This document shows, in pieces, positions 45,788 through 57,840 of a stretch of 64,000 nt of DNA. The position numbers and the translations under genes are program-made. The stretch covers positions 31,753,516 to 31,817,515 of the forward strand of contig NC_057766.1 in NCBI RefSeq assembly GCF_010389155.1. The letters run 5' to 3'. This DNA comes from Erigeron canadensis (taxonomy: Eukaryota; Streptophyta; Magnoliopsida; Asterales; Asteraceae). The notes below the pieces were generated by a model, which did not search any database, was not told the origin of the DNA, and was given only the letters and a program-made list of their open reading frames with translations. The first letter of the stretch is position 1. Every line of letters begins with the position of its first letter.

Positions 45788-46899
45788 GAAAACCATGACC
45801 TAATTTCCAATGGATCAAAAATCTTTCTAGAAACTGTTCTACAAGGGTTCTTCAATCTCCAAACAAGTTTTTCTTAGGCGGATTCATTGAAGATTCACGA
45901 GCACCCATCTAGATCGTATCTACTTTTATTGTCTTGCAATTTCAATTTCTCAAACGATTGGTACATCATGTTTCTCTTTAATTTTAATCATTATTTTGAA
46001 TTGATCATGAGTTGCTAAACGTTTAATCATCCACCTTGATGAAACTAGACGAATGATGTGATTGCTATATTTTTAATTCAAAAGGTTTATTTAATTATCG
46101 TTGTTCCATGATCTTGATGATTTAATTCTTTTAATTAATTACTATGATATTGGTTGCATATAAATTCTTCGTTGGTGGTACCAGTTGAATGTATGTGTGA
46201 ATTTAAAACGGTTACTTATCTATGAGTAATTATCACTAGTTCATGGTATGATAGTGAATATCATTTTAAGAAAAGAGTAATTTTGTCAACGTGATTCATA
46301 GCGGTTGGTGGTAACACGTTATTGTCACATAGGTGTAATTGATAATTCGATAGTCAATAAAACTAATTGTTGGAAAAGTTTTCTTAACTTTGGTGGTACC
46401 GGCTTGGGTAATTTAACTAGCAACTTAGGTGATTCGGTAATTTGTTCACGGTTGGTGGTACTACGTGAGCACCTTAATCTTGTCACGATTATCTTTAAAC
46501 TCAAAACGAATTTGGTCTTAATCAAAGGCAATCACATTTGAAGTTAAGTGAATTCAAGGTGGATGACTTTTATCAATATTGTCTGAAGTTCTTCTTTAAT
46601 TTTATGCAATTTGTCTTTCAAATTCAATGTTAATTTTATTGTCAAAAGGATTTTCGAAGCAACACCCGTTTTCCAAACCATTTCATCAAACAACTAGTCA
46701 ATCCAATCCTTGAGAACGAACACGGTCTTACCTCTTAGCTATATCACAAACGGTCGGGTTCACTGCCCGATAGTGCGTAGTAGTGGGTTTTTAGGTAATT
46801 CTAGTTTTATAAATTTAAAGCTCGATTTTGCACATCAACGGCGACGTCAAGTGATGTAAGTAATTGATGTAAAAATATTTAATTAAAGTGGGGCAATGA

Positions 46900-47147
46900 A
46901 GATATTTGGAGGGAAAAAAAAAAGAATGCTCGTGTAATTTATTCAGTAAGGATAATTAGGATAACTTGCTTGTTTCGAAAGAGTAATATTCAACAATCAA
47001 GAACTATAGATAATAATATTTTACAATTAACTTTTTTTCAAATTAATTAAAAAGATTATAAAAAATATTTTTAATTCAAAAAATTAAATACTATAACATC
47101 ATAAACATAATGATTTATCTTATAATTCTAACATAAAGATCCATATA
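46900..47147. other. AT-rich spacer, nothing recognised
   Basis: Low-complexity AT-rich DNA between the solo LTR and the second Helitron. Confidence 0.5.
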
Positions 47148-47872
47148 TCTTTTATAATACTAAAGCACAGTTGCTCTAATAACTTATCTACTAATCATAT
47201 CTCTTGATTTCTTAATGTTGATTTTTTTTTCCAATTTTGACTTTAATTTATACTTTTTTCTTTTTCATCACAAATTTACATTTTTTACTCAATAATTTTA
47301 ATATAATAAATAATAATAACTGATATATTATCTAATAGAATAATAACGGATATTTATCCAGTTGAATAATAATTAATATATCTCAAATTAAATATAGCTA
47401 ATATATATCCAATCATATGTTTTATCATATAAATGTAAAATTAATTAATCTAGAATTAAATAAAGTTTAATGTAAATATATTAAGATTTTAAGCGTAATT
47501 GTACTTGTACTATTATCTTTTATTAAAGTGTTTTTAGTAATTGTCATGATGCATATACGAAAAATAAAGCATCCTAATCTTAATCTTAATATATACTATA
47601 AGACAGTTAAACTAATATTTTATTAACCAATCAAATCACTCAATTTTATCAAATTGACTCCCGCTTGCCTCATCATTTAATTTATTAAAAAGTCTAATAA
47701 TTATTATCCTAATAATCATAAGACAATAACGAGTCTGTGATTATTGTACTACAACTTGCAAAGTATAACATTTGGAACCATATATCTTCAACATTGTAAG
47801 CTTTCAAGACTTAAATGTATAAAGATTTAATATTGTAAGCCTCGTGTCCAGGACACAAGCCAAAAATCTAAT
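47148..47872 (+). mobile_element. Non-autonomous Helitron, second family member
   Basis: Starts TCTTTTATAATACTAAAG after an A and ends CTAAT before a T. A hairpin GTGTCC/GGACAC (47844-47849 with 47851-47856) lies 11 bases before the end. The start shares the pattern TCTTnTATnATACTAAAnCA with the element at 3861, and AGTTnCTCTAATAACTTATC follows in both. The two copies are internally diverged. Confidence 0.7.
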
Positions 47873-48212
47873 TTTATTTTATTTAATTGAATTCAATTGT
47901 ATATAAACTAACTTAGTGTATAAATCGAAAAATATAATAAAGATAAGTTAAGAGCCACAAATCTTTCTGTGTGGTGAATTTTATAGTGTACGATTCTGTT
48001 GATGTGTTGTTTTCTAGCGCGGTGACGTCAAAAGTTTTAATCTACAAACCTTAGTTGATGGTACAAACGAGTTGGTCGGATGAAACATTAAATACGAGTA
48101 ATATTATTTCTTCACCGTTTTACCCAACCGACCAAATCTTTTTGAACCAATGGGAATGGTCTATTGAATTTTCTAATTTTATTGTGGCCCATAAGTTGTG
48201 GGTTAAAGAGAC

Positions 48213-48947
48213 TAGGGTGAGAAAAACCGAAAACTTAAAAAAACCAACAAAATCTACCCAAAAAACCAAAAAACGAACCTAACAGATTAATTTGGTTTTG
48301 ACTTTTCAAAAACCGAACGAATCAGTTTGGATTTTGGTTTCTTATTCAAAAACCGACCGTGAAAACCGAACTGAATCGAACCTTTACTACATAAGTACAT
48401 ATGCACTTTTATACATGGTAACCTAACAAGTGCATGTAAAAATATTTGATTCGAATTGTATTTTATTTTTAATGTGTTTATTGGATATGGATTAAATAAA
48501 GAAAAAAAAGGAAAAAGCTAGTAAATGGATTAAAGGGATTAGTGTTAACAATAAAAGTATAAAACACAGTGTATCCAGAGGGCTGAATTTATGTTCTACT
48601 ATCTTCTAAAACTATGTTATTCACAAATTAAGTTCTACAATTTATTTACGTATTTTGTACTATAAATTAGATGTCACACTTTCTCTTTTACGCCCTTTAT
48701 GTATTTCCAATATAAAACTCATTGCATTTACATCTTTTATTTTATTATGGCATGAAAGTTATAATTATTATTGTTATTATTTTTTTTTTTTAAAAAAGCC
48801 GAAATCAAACCGAAAATAGACCCAAACCAAACCGAAAATCCGAACCGAAGAAAAACCGAATACAATGGTTTATGGTTTTCAAAACCGAAAGTTTCTGTTT
48901 CGGTTTCGGTTTCGGTTTTAGGCCAAAACCGACTCAATCTCACTCCT
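48213..48947. mobile_element. Non-autonomous hAT element (MITE)
   Basis: The ends TAGGGTGAG and CTCACTCCT are inverted. The 8-bp duplication AAAGAGAC lies at 48205-48212 and 48948-48955. Both ends carry clusters of AAACCGAAAAC/CGGTTTCGG motifs like those of the MITE at 1955-2749. No transposase. Confidence 0.75.
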
Positions 48948-49105
48948 AAAGAGACTATGTTAAAGACTATATTAAAAAGCTTTTGTAAATATATATATAA
49001 ATAGCTTACATGTCAAATAAACTCCTGTCACTCGAATGAAATACATAAGTCAGCACAAAAGAATTTTTTATTCTAAGATTGGAGTTCAAAGATACTTTAG
49101 TGATG

Positions 49106-49524
49106 ACGAGAGATAGTGTCCGCGCGTTGCGGCTCAGGGATGGTATAGGTGATAGGTCAAGTCATAGAGTATGATAGCCAAATGTCTTAACCGTACGGGT
49201 TCCGTCTTCGGATTTAAAAATTCGTTGAAAGTATATCGAATGGCATCTCTATTGAAAGAGCATGAAATTTTAAGACCACACATTCAATTTTTATAATTTA
49301 TCGATATACGAGTTTTGAGATAAAAGATTTTGAATGAATTAGAGGAATAAAAAATGAGTGGTTGAGATTTGAGGAGAGGGAGAAAAATGAAATGTTGAGA
49401 TTTAAGGGTATTATAGGTATATTAGGTAGATATGTTTAAATTAGTGAATAATGAAGAGGGATAATTTAGGTAGTTCAATTGATTGAAAAAAAAAAAGCAA
49501 AATGTTTTATAAAATAATATTAGA
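49106..49524 (-). mobile_element. Helitron-like remnant
   Basis: On the minus strand it starts TCTAATATTATTTTATAAAA after an A and finishes with a GC-rich GCCGCAACGCGCGGAC hairpin-like stretch followed 8 bases later by CTCGT. The inside carries AGGTATATTAGGTAGA in the arrangement also seen near 28.6 kb. Confidence 0.35.
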
Positions 49525-50022
49525 TATCAGATAATGAGTTTTTAACAAATTTAGCCCGTAATATATTTATGGGCCTGATGGGCATTTTTTCTGTTTTTAG
49601 TGGACAGTCAAGCCCATATAAAAATGTATTACAGATTATTCTTTCTCCTTTTGACTTTTCTAATGATTATTGATCAATGAGCCTAGCTGTCATCCACGTG
49701 GATATCAGTTGTACACCTCGGACAACCGGGTGGTTATTATTCAAAAGATCGTTAATTTCATCATATTACTTTGAAGATACAAAAATTTTTCAATGTTTTC
49801 GATTTTCCTCATTGATCTCCATTGACATATTTCTTCCCCCCATCCCTTTTTCAATCTCTCCATCCAGCACCAAAACACAAAATATATATCATATTCAAAA
49901 TCTCCAACATTGAAATGCCCCATAACATCTAGACGGTTTGTCGATTTTGATCTGTGTGCTTCCTGTTTGGGGGGGAGGGGGAAGGTTTCGTGTAAAACGA
50001 TATATTTACAGAAACCCCCCAA

Positions 50023-53000
50023 ATGGGAATTTGCAGCTCGAAACACATAAACTTCGGTAAACATAATAATGACAAGGCAATAGAGAAATCTAAAAAGAAG
50101 AAAAACCAAAGTATGGAACGAAAGAAATCACCATTTTTCGGGTTTTATGCTCAAAGCCCGACACACTATTTGTTTTCTAGAAAGTCGTCTCCCGGGGCAA
50201 CACCAGCACGGTTATTTAAAAAGGCGTTTGCGCCATTGTCTCCAGCTCAGCATATGAAGGCGGTTTTGGCACGTCGACATGGGGTTAAGGGTAATGGGGA
50301 GGAGAAGTTGAATAAACATTTTGGGTTTTCTAAACATATTGGGCATAAGTATGATATTAGGGAGGAGGTTGGCAAAGGGCATTTTGGGCATACTTATAGA
50401 GCTAGGTGCAAAAAAGGGGAACTTAAAGGTCAAATAGTTGCTGTCAAGATTATTTCTAAGTCTAAGGTTTGTTTTTCTTTTCTAATTATTTGTTCATATA
50501 GTTTTCTTTTTGTATCAGATATATGTACATTTTGGAAATTCAACTGTTTGCAGTTATGTTTTAGTGAACAAAAAAAGGGATCCTGTCTTTATTAACCTTG
50601 AACCTCTAAGAACATAATGAAGTTGAAATAACAACATATATTCTAGCTACCAGTATCTTATGAATGTAGCCCATATCTATAACCAAGTCGGGCCTAAGAA
50701 TCCCAAAATCAGAAATGTCTATACTGCTTGGGGTAAGGTACTTTCAAGTGACGGGTCATGACAGATCGGCCTAAAACAATCTAGAGTCACAATTCACATT
50801 TTGAGGAACCTACGTATATGGTGTAAGGAGTGTTTATGGTTATATAAATGAAAGTGAGAAATAAGCATGATTATTGATATTATGTAGCTGGTATTCTAAC
50901 TAAAGTCGAATCCCTTCATCAGATGACAACAGCCATTGCTATTGAGGATGTTCATCGGGAGGTAAAGATACTGAGAAATTTAACAGGACATGACCATCTA
51001 ATACGATTTTATGATGCATACGAAGATCATGATTTTGTCTACGTTGTAATGGAGTAAGTGTTGGAGCTATATTTTCTATTTATCTTCTTTTATGTTTTTG
51101 CAAATATTTATGTTTAGTGATTGGCCTTCTTGCACAATAGATAATACATAAACATTGTAAATTTGTAAGAATTATGACATCATTGATAGACCATTTAGAA
51201 CGTACATACTATGTACACAAAATTTCTTGCACGTATTAAGAAGTAATCTTTAGCGTTATGCGATAGTATTATTATAAAAATTCAAATAAAATGGTTCAAA
51301 AGGTTCTCAAGCCAACTTAGTTTAGAGTTTTCGATGGTTGAAGTAAGGCCAGTTTCATTGATCTTTCTATTTCTCTCCTTGTATGCCAGTTAATATAACG
51401 ATTTGTTTTCAGGTTATGTGAAGGGGGAGTTCTTTTAGATAGAATACTTTCAAGGTCTGCATTTCTGATCTCTTCTCATTGATAAATAAAAAACCAGTGG
51501 AATTTATACAACTTCTTATATATTAGGGGTGGGAAATACACAGAAGATGATGCAAAGGGCTTATTGATACAAATGTTGACCGTCGTTTCATTTTGTCACC
51601 TTCAAGGTGTGGTTCATCGGGACTTAAAGCCCGAGGTGAGCATGTGAGATGTTTGCTAATTTAAACATACATTTCTGCCTTTATGTTACATTCATTTAAC
51701 GGTTTCTAAACATTGAATCAGAACTTCCTGTTTGCTTCTAAAGACAAGGATGCAGAACTGAAAGCCATAGATTTTGGTTTGTCAGACTTTGTTTGCCCAG
51801 GTAATTATTACTAGAAAAATGTTATGTATACCACTAAAACTGACCTGTGTGTGTTATGAGTTCTGTGTGTCGTCTTAAGGTATACAAATCACCTCCCTTT
51901 TTTGTAGTCGATCACATTGAAATTTCGTCTAGTTTGCAGAGGAAAAGCTGGATGACATTGTTGGCAGTGCATACTATGTTGCTCCTGAGGTTCTTCAAAG
52001 GTCATACAGTACAGAGGCTGATGTATGGAGCATTGGGGTTATATTGTATGTTCTTTTGTGTGGAAGTCGTCCCTTTTGGGGTCGTACAGAGTCTGGGATC
52101 TTTAGATCGGTTCTAAAAAATGAACCGAATTTTGATGATGCATCTTGGTCTAAAGTCTCATTTGAGGCCAAAGATTTTGTCAAATCTTTATTGCATAAGG
52201 ATCCTAGGAAACGATTAACGGCGCCACAAGCATTGTGTAAGCGTCTATGTTGTTTTCTGTAGTAAACTACTCGTAGTAGTCATTGCTATTATGAAGAACA
52301 CATTCTGTTTTGATGAATGAGTGATTGAATTTTTCATAAATAATTGAGATACAGAAGGAAAAAATGTAATCTTTTGTCCAAAACTGCAAATTATATGTCT
52401 TTGAAGTATAATGTTCATTATTCTTTCACAAGAAAGAAGATTTGAAAAGGTCAATTACTTAACCTTAAGATGATTAAACACGCTGCAGGTCATCCATGGA
52501 TTCGAAATGACAATGAAGTGAAAACGCCATTTGATATTTCGATACTAAAGTTTGTGAAACGTTACATTTGTGCATCAAATCTGCGTAAAGCTGCTTTAAG
52601 GGTGTGTTTTTATGCTATTTTATATGATTTTAGGCATAACTTCGTGTTCTTCTTAATCATATTTCACCAAGTGTACGTAGTTTAATTCCTTCAAATCTGC
52701 AGGCTCTATCAAAGACCTTGACCTTTGATGAGCTGTTCTACTTGAAGGAGCAGTTTTCTTTGTTAGAACCAAGCACAAACGGGTCCATAAGTGTTGAAAA
52801 TTTCAAAACGGTCAGTAACTAGCATACTTTATGATGTTCTGGACACCCATAGTGTCAAAATGTCAAATATTGTTGTTTAACTATATGTCTATGGTCCAGG
52901 CGTTAATGAAATACAGTACAGATGCAATGAAGGAGTCTGGTGTCCATGTTTTCCTAGAGTCGGTATGCAGTGATTTATGTTTATATTGTATATAACTGGC

Positions 53001-53585
53001 TTTGAGTATTTACATGATTAGATGATTCTACATTTGGTTCTTTTGCAGCTTTGCAACCTTCAATATCGAAGGATGGACTTTGAGGAGTTCTGTGCAGCTG
53101 CGCTTCGTGTTCATCAACTAGAGGGTCATGACCGATGGGAACAACAAGCTCGCGACGCCTATGAAATATTTGAGAAAGACGGTAACAGATCCATTGTCGT
53201 CGAAGAACTAGCTTCTGTAAGCTGACTACGGAGTATTATTTTTCAAAACCATTGCACTTGTCTTTTCCCTTGCAACAAAAAAACATTTTTAATGCAAATA
53301 CCAAAATATCATCATAGTTTTGGTATTCCTTTTTGGATTTTTTTTACATGCACTACATTTTTGCTGGTGATAATCCAGATTTGACGGTTCAAACACTTAT
53401 TTATCAAGAATTTCTTATACAATATTTTTGGAATTTCTACTCAGGAACTTGGCCTCGGCCCAGCAATTCCTGTGCGTGACGTCTTGGACGACTTGGTTAG
53501 GCAAAGTGATGGAAAACTCACGTACCTCGGATTTGTCAAGGTGTTACATGGTATTTTGGGCCGGAACTTGGCCAAAGCTCAATGA
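50023..53585 (+). CDS. CDPK-related protein kinase (CRK)
   Basis: Eleven exons: 50023-50466, 50923-51053, 51413-51454, 51527-51635, 51722-51800, 51940-52236, 52489-52601, 52703-52810, 52900-52962, 53049-53216, 53445-53585. All junctions are GT-AG and the frame closes at TGA 53583, giving 564 residues. The N-terminus MGICSSK carries Gly2 for myristoylation and Cys4 for palmitoylation, so membrane attachment is expected. The Ser/Thr kinase domain (about residues 110-370) has the Gly loop [10 protein letters not shown], the VAVKII lysine, HRDLKPEN, DFGLSDF and YYVAPEVL, all intact. A calmodulin-like C-terminus follows, but its EF-hands are degenerate ([25 protein letters not shown]), which separates CRKs from true CDPKs and implies weak or no Ca2+ binding. 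Complete length and exon count fit the family. Confidence 0.92.
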
Positions 53586-53699
53586 AATGGTCGTTTCGAA
53601 TCGTCTCGTACTTACTAAGTACCGGGTTTTGGTGTATAGAGCCGGTCAACTCCCATTCAATCATAGATCCGCCCACTTAACATTTCATAACACATGTTT

Positions 53700-54243
53700 A
53701 TTTGAGATATAGTGCCAATGTATCATTAAACACTTAGATCATTTTGTGTATATATATATAGATTTATATATATACATTTGCACTTGATTGATAATTAAGC
53801 TTCCATTGTCAAGTTATCCTTATTTACCAACAATTTTGTCCTACTTACTAGTGGTGAAAGCCATCCATGAGTGCAGTGGGTGGAAGGTGCTTTTAAAGTT
53901 GGATTCCACAACATGCCAATCAAATGAAAACAAATGTCTACTTTGTATTTTTGTGAATTTTAACCATTGTTTTTTTTGAAAAATAAATTTATTATGACTT
54001 CATGAACATACAAATTAAGTATATTCCAACAATTGCTCTAATCTAGATTCATCTCATCTAAATTCAAGCAAACTAGCTAGTACCAATTAATAATTCTAAC
54101 AAATTGTAGATTAGAAGAACACTTGAAGGAAAAATAAAAATGTTAATCTCTCCAACTTGTATTGATCGTAGCAAAACATCTTCTTTTTTTTTTTTAAAGG
54201 TAACAAAAGAAGATTGATGCCATATATGCCGATAGGAAATAAT
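53700..54243. other. Spacer downstream of the kinase
   Basis: Contains the kinase 3' UTR on one side and the 3' UTR of the small minus-strand gene on the other. The two genes converge. No other gene seen. Confidence 0.5.
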
Positions 54244-54521
54244 CTAACATAGACCGCAAAACAAGTAGTCCAAGAAAGTCGCGGTGCAATCGTATAAGCA
54301 TGAACAACTGAACGTCGAACAATACAGAGAAAAAAAAAATTTTGTATAAGCAAATTTAGATAAACACAATATATAAGTATATTCTAAAGCAATCAATAGA
54401 ACTTGAACTAATAATAATAGAGAGAATTAGTATACCAAGTATCGATGATATTGTCTTGTTCGTCATCCTCTGGTGGATTGTTTCTTGTGGTTTCCATGGC
54501 TTCAACTTGAGGTGCTTCCAT
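54244..54521 (-). CDS. Small cysteine-rich tail-anchored protein, CYSTM-like
   Basis: Two exons on the minus strand: 54521-54436 and 54307-54244. The donor is TTG|GTATAC. The acceptor is preceded by a long pyrimidine tract and ends TTCAG. The joined frame gives 49 residues, stopping at TAG 54244. The first 28 residues are acidic and polar (MEAPQVEAMETT, PPEDDEQD). The last 21 are hydrophobic with six cysteines (CCSCLYDC...LFCGLC). An acidic soluble head plus a short Cys-rich C-terminal membrane module matches the architecture of CYSTM proteins, which are tail-anchored and linked to stress tolerance. A TATAAAT box lies 49 bp upstream (54570-54576). Neither exon alone would look like a gene. 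The splice assignment is inferred. Confidence 0.55.
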
Positions 54522-54569
54522 TTATATGAGCTAAGAAATATATGTTTGAAGGAGTGAATGATTTGAAAG

Positions 54570-54576
54570 ATTTATA
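54570..54576 (-). promoter_or_regulatory. TATA box of the CYSTM-like gene
   Basis: TATAAAT on the minus strand, 49 bases before the ATG at 54521; a start near 54545 leaves a 5' UTR of about 25 bases. Confidence 0.45.
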
Positions 54577-54934
54577 GCTAGGGACGAAATAATTAAGGGA
54601 CTTTGTTTTGAGTTGTGACAACTTACAAGTGGTCCATAAGTGTAAAGTAAATGTTTTTCTAATCTAAAAACAGGTGTTGGACCATTTTGGGAGCTAGAGG
54701 TTCAATTATGTAAGTTTTTTTAATAACAGTTTCTGTAAGAGCCATAAACTAATTTAAAAAAGTTTCGTGAACCGATCGAGTTGTAAATTGTTTGTTTTCT
54801 TCTCCATTATTAGGCTATCTTTAACTATTTTGCTTTTCTCCATTTCCAGCCATGTGAAAACAAATTTTTTATGGAGTATTTTTCTGGAATTTTTTTTTTT
54901 TAATTTTTAACCATCTATTACAAAAACTTTAATA

Positions 54935-55151
54935 CTCCTCCGTCTCATTTTAGTTTTCATGTTGACTAACTTTGACCGTAAATAACTTTATTTGTACTAC
55001 TCGTATATGGTAGTTGATGAAACTTATATGAATGAAAAGTACATTAAAAATCCAATCCATTCATATATTTTATATCAAGTATTACATGACACAAACAAAG
55101 TTATTTACGGTCAAAGTTAGTCAACATGACAACTAAAATGGGACGGAATAC
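54935..55151. mobile_element. Stowaway-like MITE
   Basis: The ends CTCCTCCGTCTCATTTTAG and its mirror AAAATGGGACGGAATAC give the CTCCGTCCCATTTTA signature of Stowaway elements. The flanking duplication is TA (54933-54934 and 55152-55153). The arms stay paired over TTGACTAACTTTGACCGT. It lies about 410 bp upstream of the CYSTM-like gene. Confidence 0.8.
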
Positions 55152-55268
55152 TACATAGATAATATATATCATACAACACGTATTTAATGTATACCACAAT
55201 GCACAATATGTGCAGTATCGATGAATGTGGTATATCAACATCCTTTAACTTAATTATATATATATTGT

Positions 55269-55320
55269 TGGTTTTTTTTTTTATTTAACATTAAACAGGT
55301 GAAAATTTTATTGCTATGAG
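55269..55320 (-). mobile_element. 3' end and poly(A) tail of a LINE
   Basis: On the minus strand: CTCATAGCAATAAAATTTTCACCTG, then a short AT stretch and a run of A. The opening CTCAT is the duplicate created by the copia insertion, so this continues the LINE sequence at 62452 on the far side of that element. Confidence 0.6.
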
Positions 55321-56147
55321 TGTTGGAGTGTGATCATTTTATTATAAATCGCATGTCCGGAAATAGTTTAAGCCTACGGGGTCACACGAAATGACACGGT
55401 AACTCTATATTATTAATTAGTATATTAAAGTAATATATTAATTAACTAGATCACGAAATTATTAATTTAAATATATTAAGGAGTTAATTATATTTAATTA
55501 ATTAAATGGAGGATTAAAATGTGACATATGAAAATTAGAGTTGGGCTCTAAATCCATATGGGGGGCCGGTTGGATTAAGGCTTGGAAAGCCTTAATTCTA
55601 ACTTGTTTTTCAAGATTGTTTTAACCTAATTATCACCTATATATAGAGGGCTTAATTCAAGGGTTTAAACATACAATTACACATAAGAAAATCTCTCTTC
55701 CTCTCTTCCTTTTTTTTTTCGGTCGAACAAAACCAAAACCCAAAAGGGATTTTGATTTTTGTTCCATTCGATCCTCATGAAGCCTACACATATAATTAAT
55801 GTCTTGTATTAATTATGGGGTGTTTGTTTTTTACATAAGTTAGTCGACAACATCATATTGGTTTTCGATTACAAGGGGATCGATTTAAAGGGAAATAAAC
55901 AAAGGTTTGTTTAGTTCGTGATCGGGGTACTAGCATACGGTATAGGAGTGTCTAGTGTGCGATCGTGGAGGGGTTTTCCTTTAAACCCTAACTAATAATA
56001 ATAATCTTATTATTAATATTATTGAAAGCTTTGTGCAAAGGTACACGTTTCGATTCTAGTCTTTGTTAATTAATAGTATTGCATATACGTTTCTTTTCCG
56101 CTGCGTACTCGTGATTTGTTATATGTTTATGTGCTTATATTCTAACA
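55321..56147 (+). repeat. 5' LTR of the second copia element
   Basis: Runs TGTTGGAGTG...ATTCTAACA with TG/CA ends and a TATATATA box at 55640-55647. Confidence 0.9.
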
Positions 56148-56148
56148 G

Positions 56149-56161
56149 TGGTATCACGAGC
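56149..56161 (+). other. Primer-binding site, one-base variant
   Basis: TGGTATCACGAGC, one base after the LTR; this is the initiator-Met primer site TGGTATCAGAGC with an inserted C. Confidence 0.7.
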
Positions 56162-57840
56162 CACATATGTGATCTATTAATTACAAAGATCAAAACTTGA
56201 AGGGGGGTTTAAGGGTTGGTTGTTTTAATTAATTGTTAAATAATTAAAAGGTTGTTTTTCTTATTTTTTATTTAATTAAATCGGATCTTGATTAAATAAA
56301 AATTAGGGTTTTTGTTTAATTAAAGTTTTAACCTTGTTCAATGGAGATTGAAACCCTCAAACAAGTTTTGAATTGTGAATTGATATAAATTATGTGATGA
56401 ATTGCATGATTATGTGTATCGTTTTATTTAATATTGTTAAATAAATAGTAAAATCACATGAAATTCATGCAAAATTTTATTGTGATTTTACTGGATATAT
56501 AAAGAGTTATATTATGCAAAGCATGTTGATCCAATAATTAGGGTTAATTATTAGATAATTATGTGACAATGTGATTTTTTGCGTGTAAATTTTCTGATGT
56601 GCGACAGTTTACTTGAAAAATCATATAAAATAATCTGTAATGAGTTAGAAGTCGTGCTTTGGACTGTAGAAGCCCAACACATAGGGATACAACTTTGTAG
56701 TTTTGGTCGAAAGCTGATTGTAGTTTTGGTCGAAAGCTGAATCGGGCCAGAAACAGGAGTAAACTGGTCATCAAGCTGCTGGAAATTTCCAGACAGCATG
56801 TATATGTGTTTTATTTGCAACTTGTTTTGTTCAAAGGCTTACGCAATCAAGGTAACTTGATGAATGTGGTACTCTTCTTCGGAAGGGGGAGCCGGGATTG
56901 AACTTTTGCATGAACCATAGTGACCATGTTTAGGTGACCCACCTTAACTTGTTACATGATTAAATAGTTCGGAAATTAGTAAGTTTATTAATTTTTGCAT
57001 TTGTTTATAAGTTTGTATAAAGGTGATGCAAAAATTGGTTTTGAAAATAAACTTGACTAAGAACTATCGAAATAGAGATTTCATTAATAAAATTGGAGTC
57101 TTGCAACCTTGAGATACACCGGCTCACCCATTTGAACAAACTCTAAGAGAGGTATAAGTCGGAGTGCACTAGCCTTCTAAAAGGGCGGGTTTTTAAATCG
57201 CGTTCATCGCATACCTTTGCCCTTGCGCTTCTTTGTGCGTTCAAATGGAGCTACCGAGCTCTCTTGTGTTGTAAGACTATACAAATGATTTTATTAAATA
57301 TTATGTTTCGAAGATTATGCATGAGTCTTCAAAACATAAACTTTTGATTCACATCAAATGCATTACCCATTTAAAGTTAAGTCAATGCCACCCACTTTGC
57401 TAAGAACACTTGCCAGTGCTTTTTGCTCTACGTGAGACGTAGGTGAATTGTATCTCTTCAAGGTGGATTACCACTCGTTGTGAGACAGCGGTGGACTATC
57501 TACATGTTCTTAATTGGGCGACTTAAAACGAGTTAAGAGGTGAGACCTTAACCAGTGGCATAAGATGGGACAAAACATGTTTACAAAACACTTAATACTC
57601 CTTTACAGTGTTGTTGTAAGTCCCATAATTCTAGGAGTTGCATGAATTCAATTATCGATTCTCGATTACCTTTTGAATACCGTCATTTCTAGCAGATCAA
57701 CTGATGAAATGATTGTATGTCAAGTTGGATCCTAGCCTTAGTGAAAGTAATTTGTTAGATGAATTTAACAAGGGTAAATTACATTTCTTAAGGATTAATT
57801 ATCGAAAATACCGATAATTGAACTTTTGTCTGTTTTGAAG

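Larger units (their letters stand above)
45187..46837. repeat. Solo LTR of a large LTR retrotransposon
   Basis: Starts TGATGTGACC and ends TTGCACATCA; the terminal TGATGTG/CACATCA is a perfect 7-bp inverted repeat. The 5-bp target duplication ACGGC flanks it (45182-45186 and 46838-46842). There is no internal domain or second LTR, so it arose by recombination between two LTRs. At 1,651 bp it is much longer than typical copia LTRs and fits a Gypsy-type element (inference). It lies inside an older GC-triplet repeat. Confidence 0.85.
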
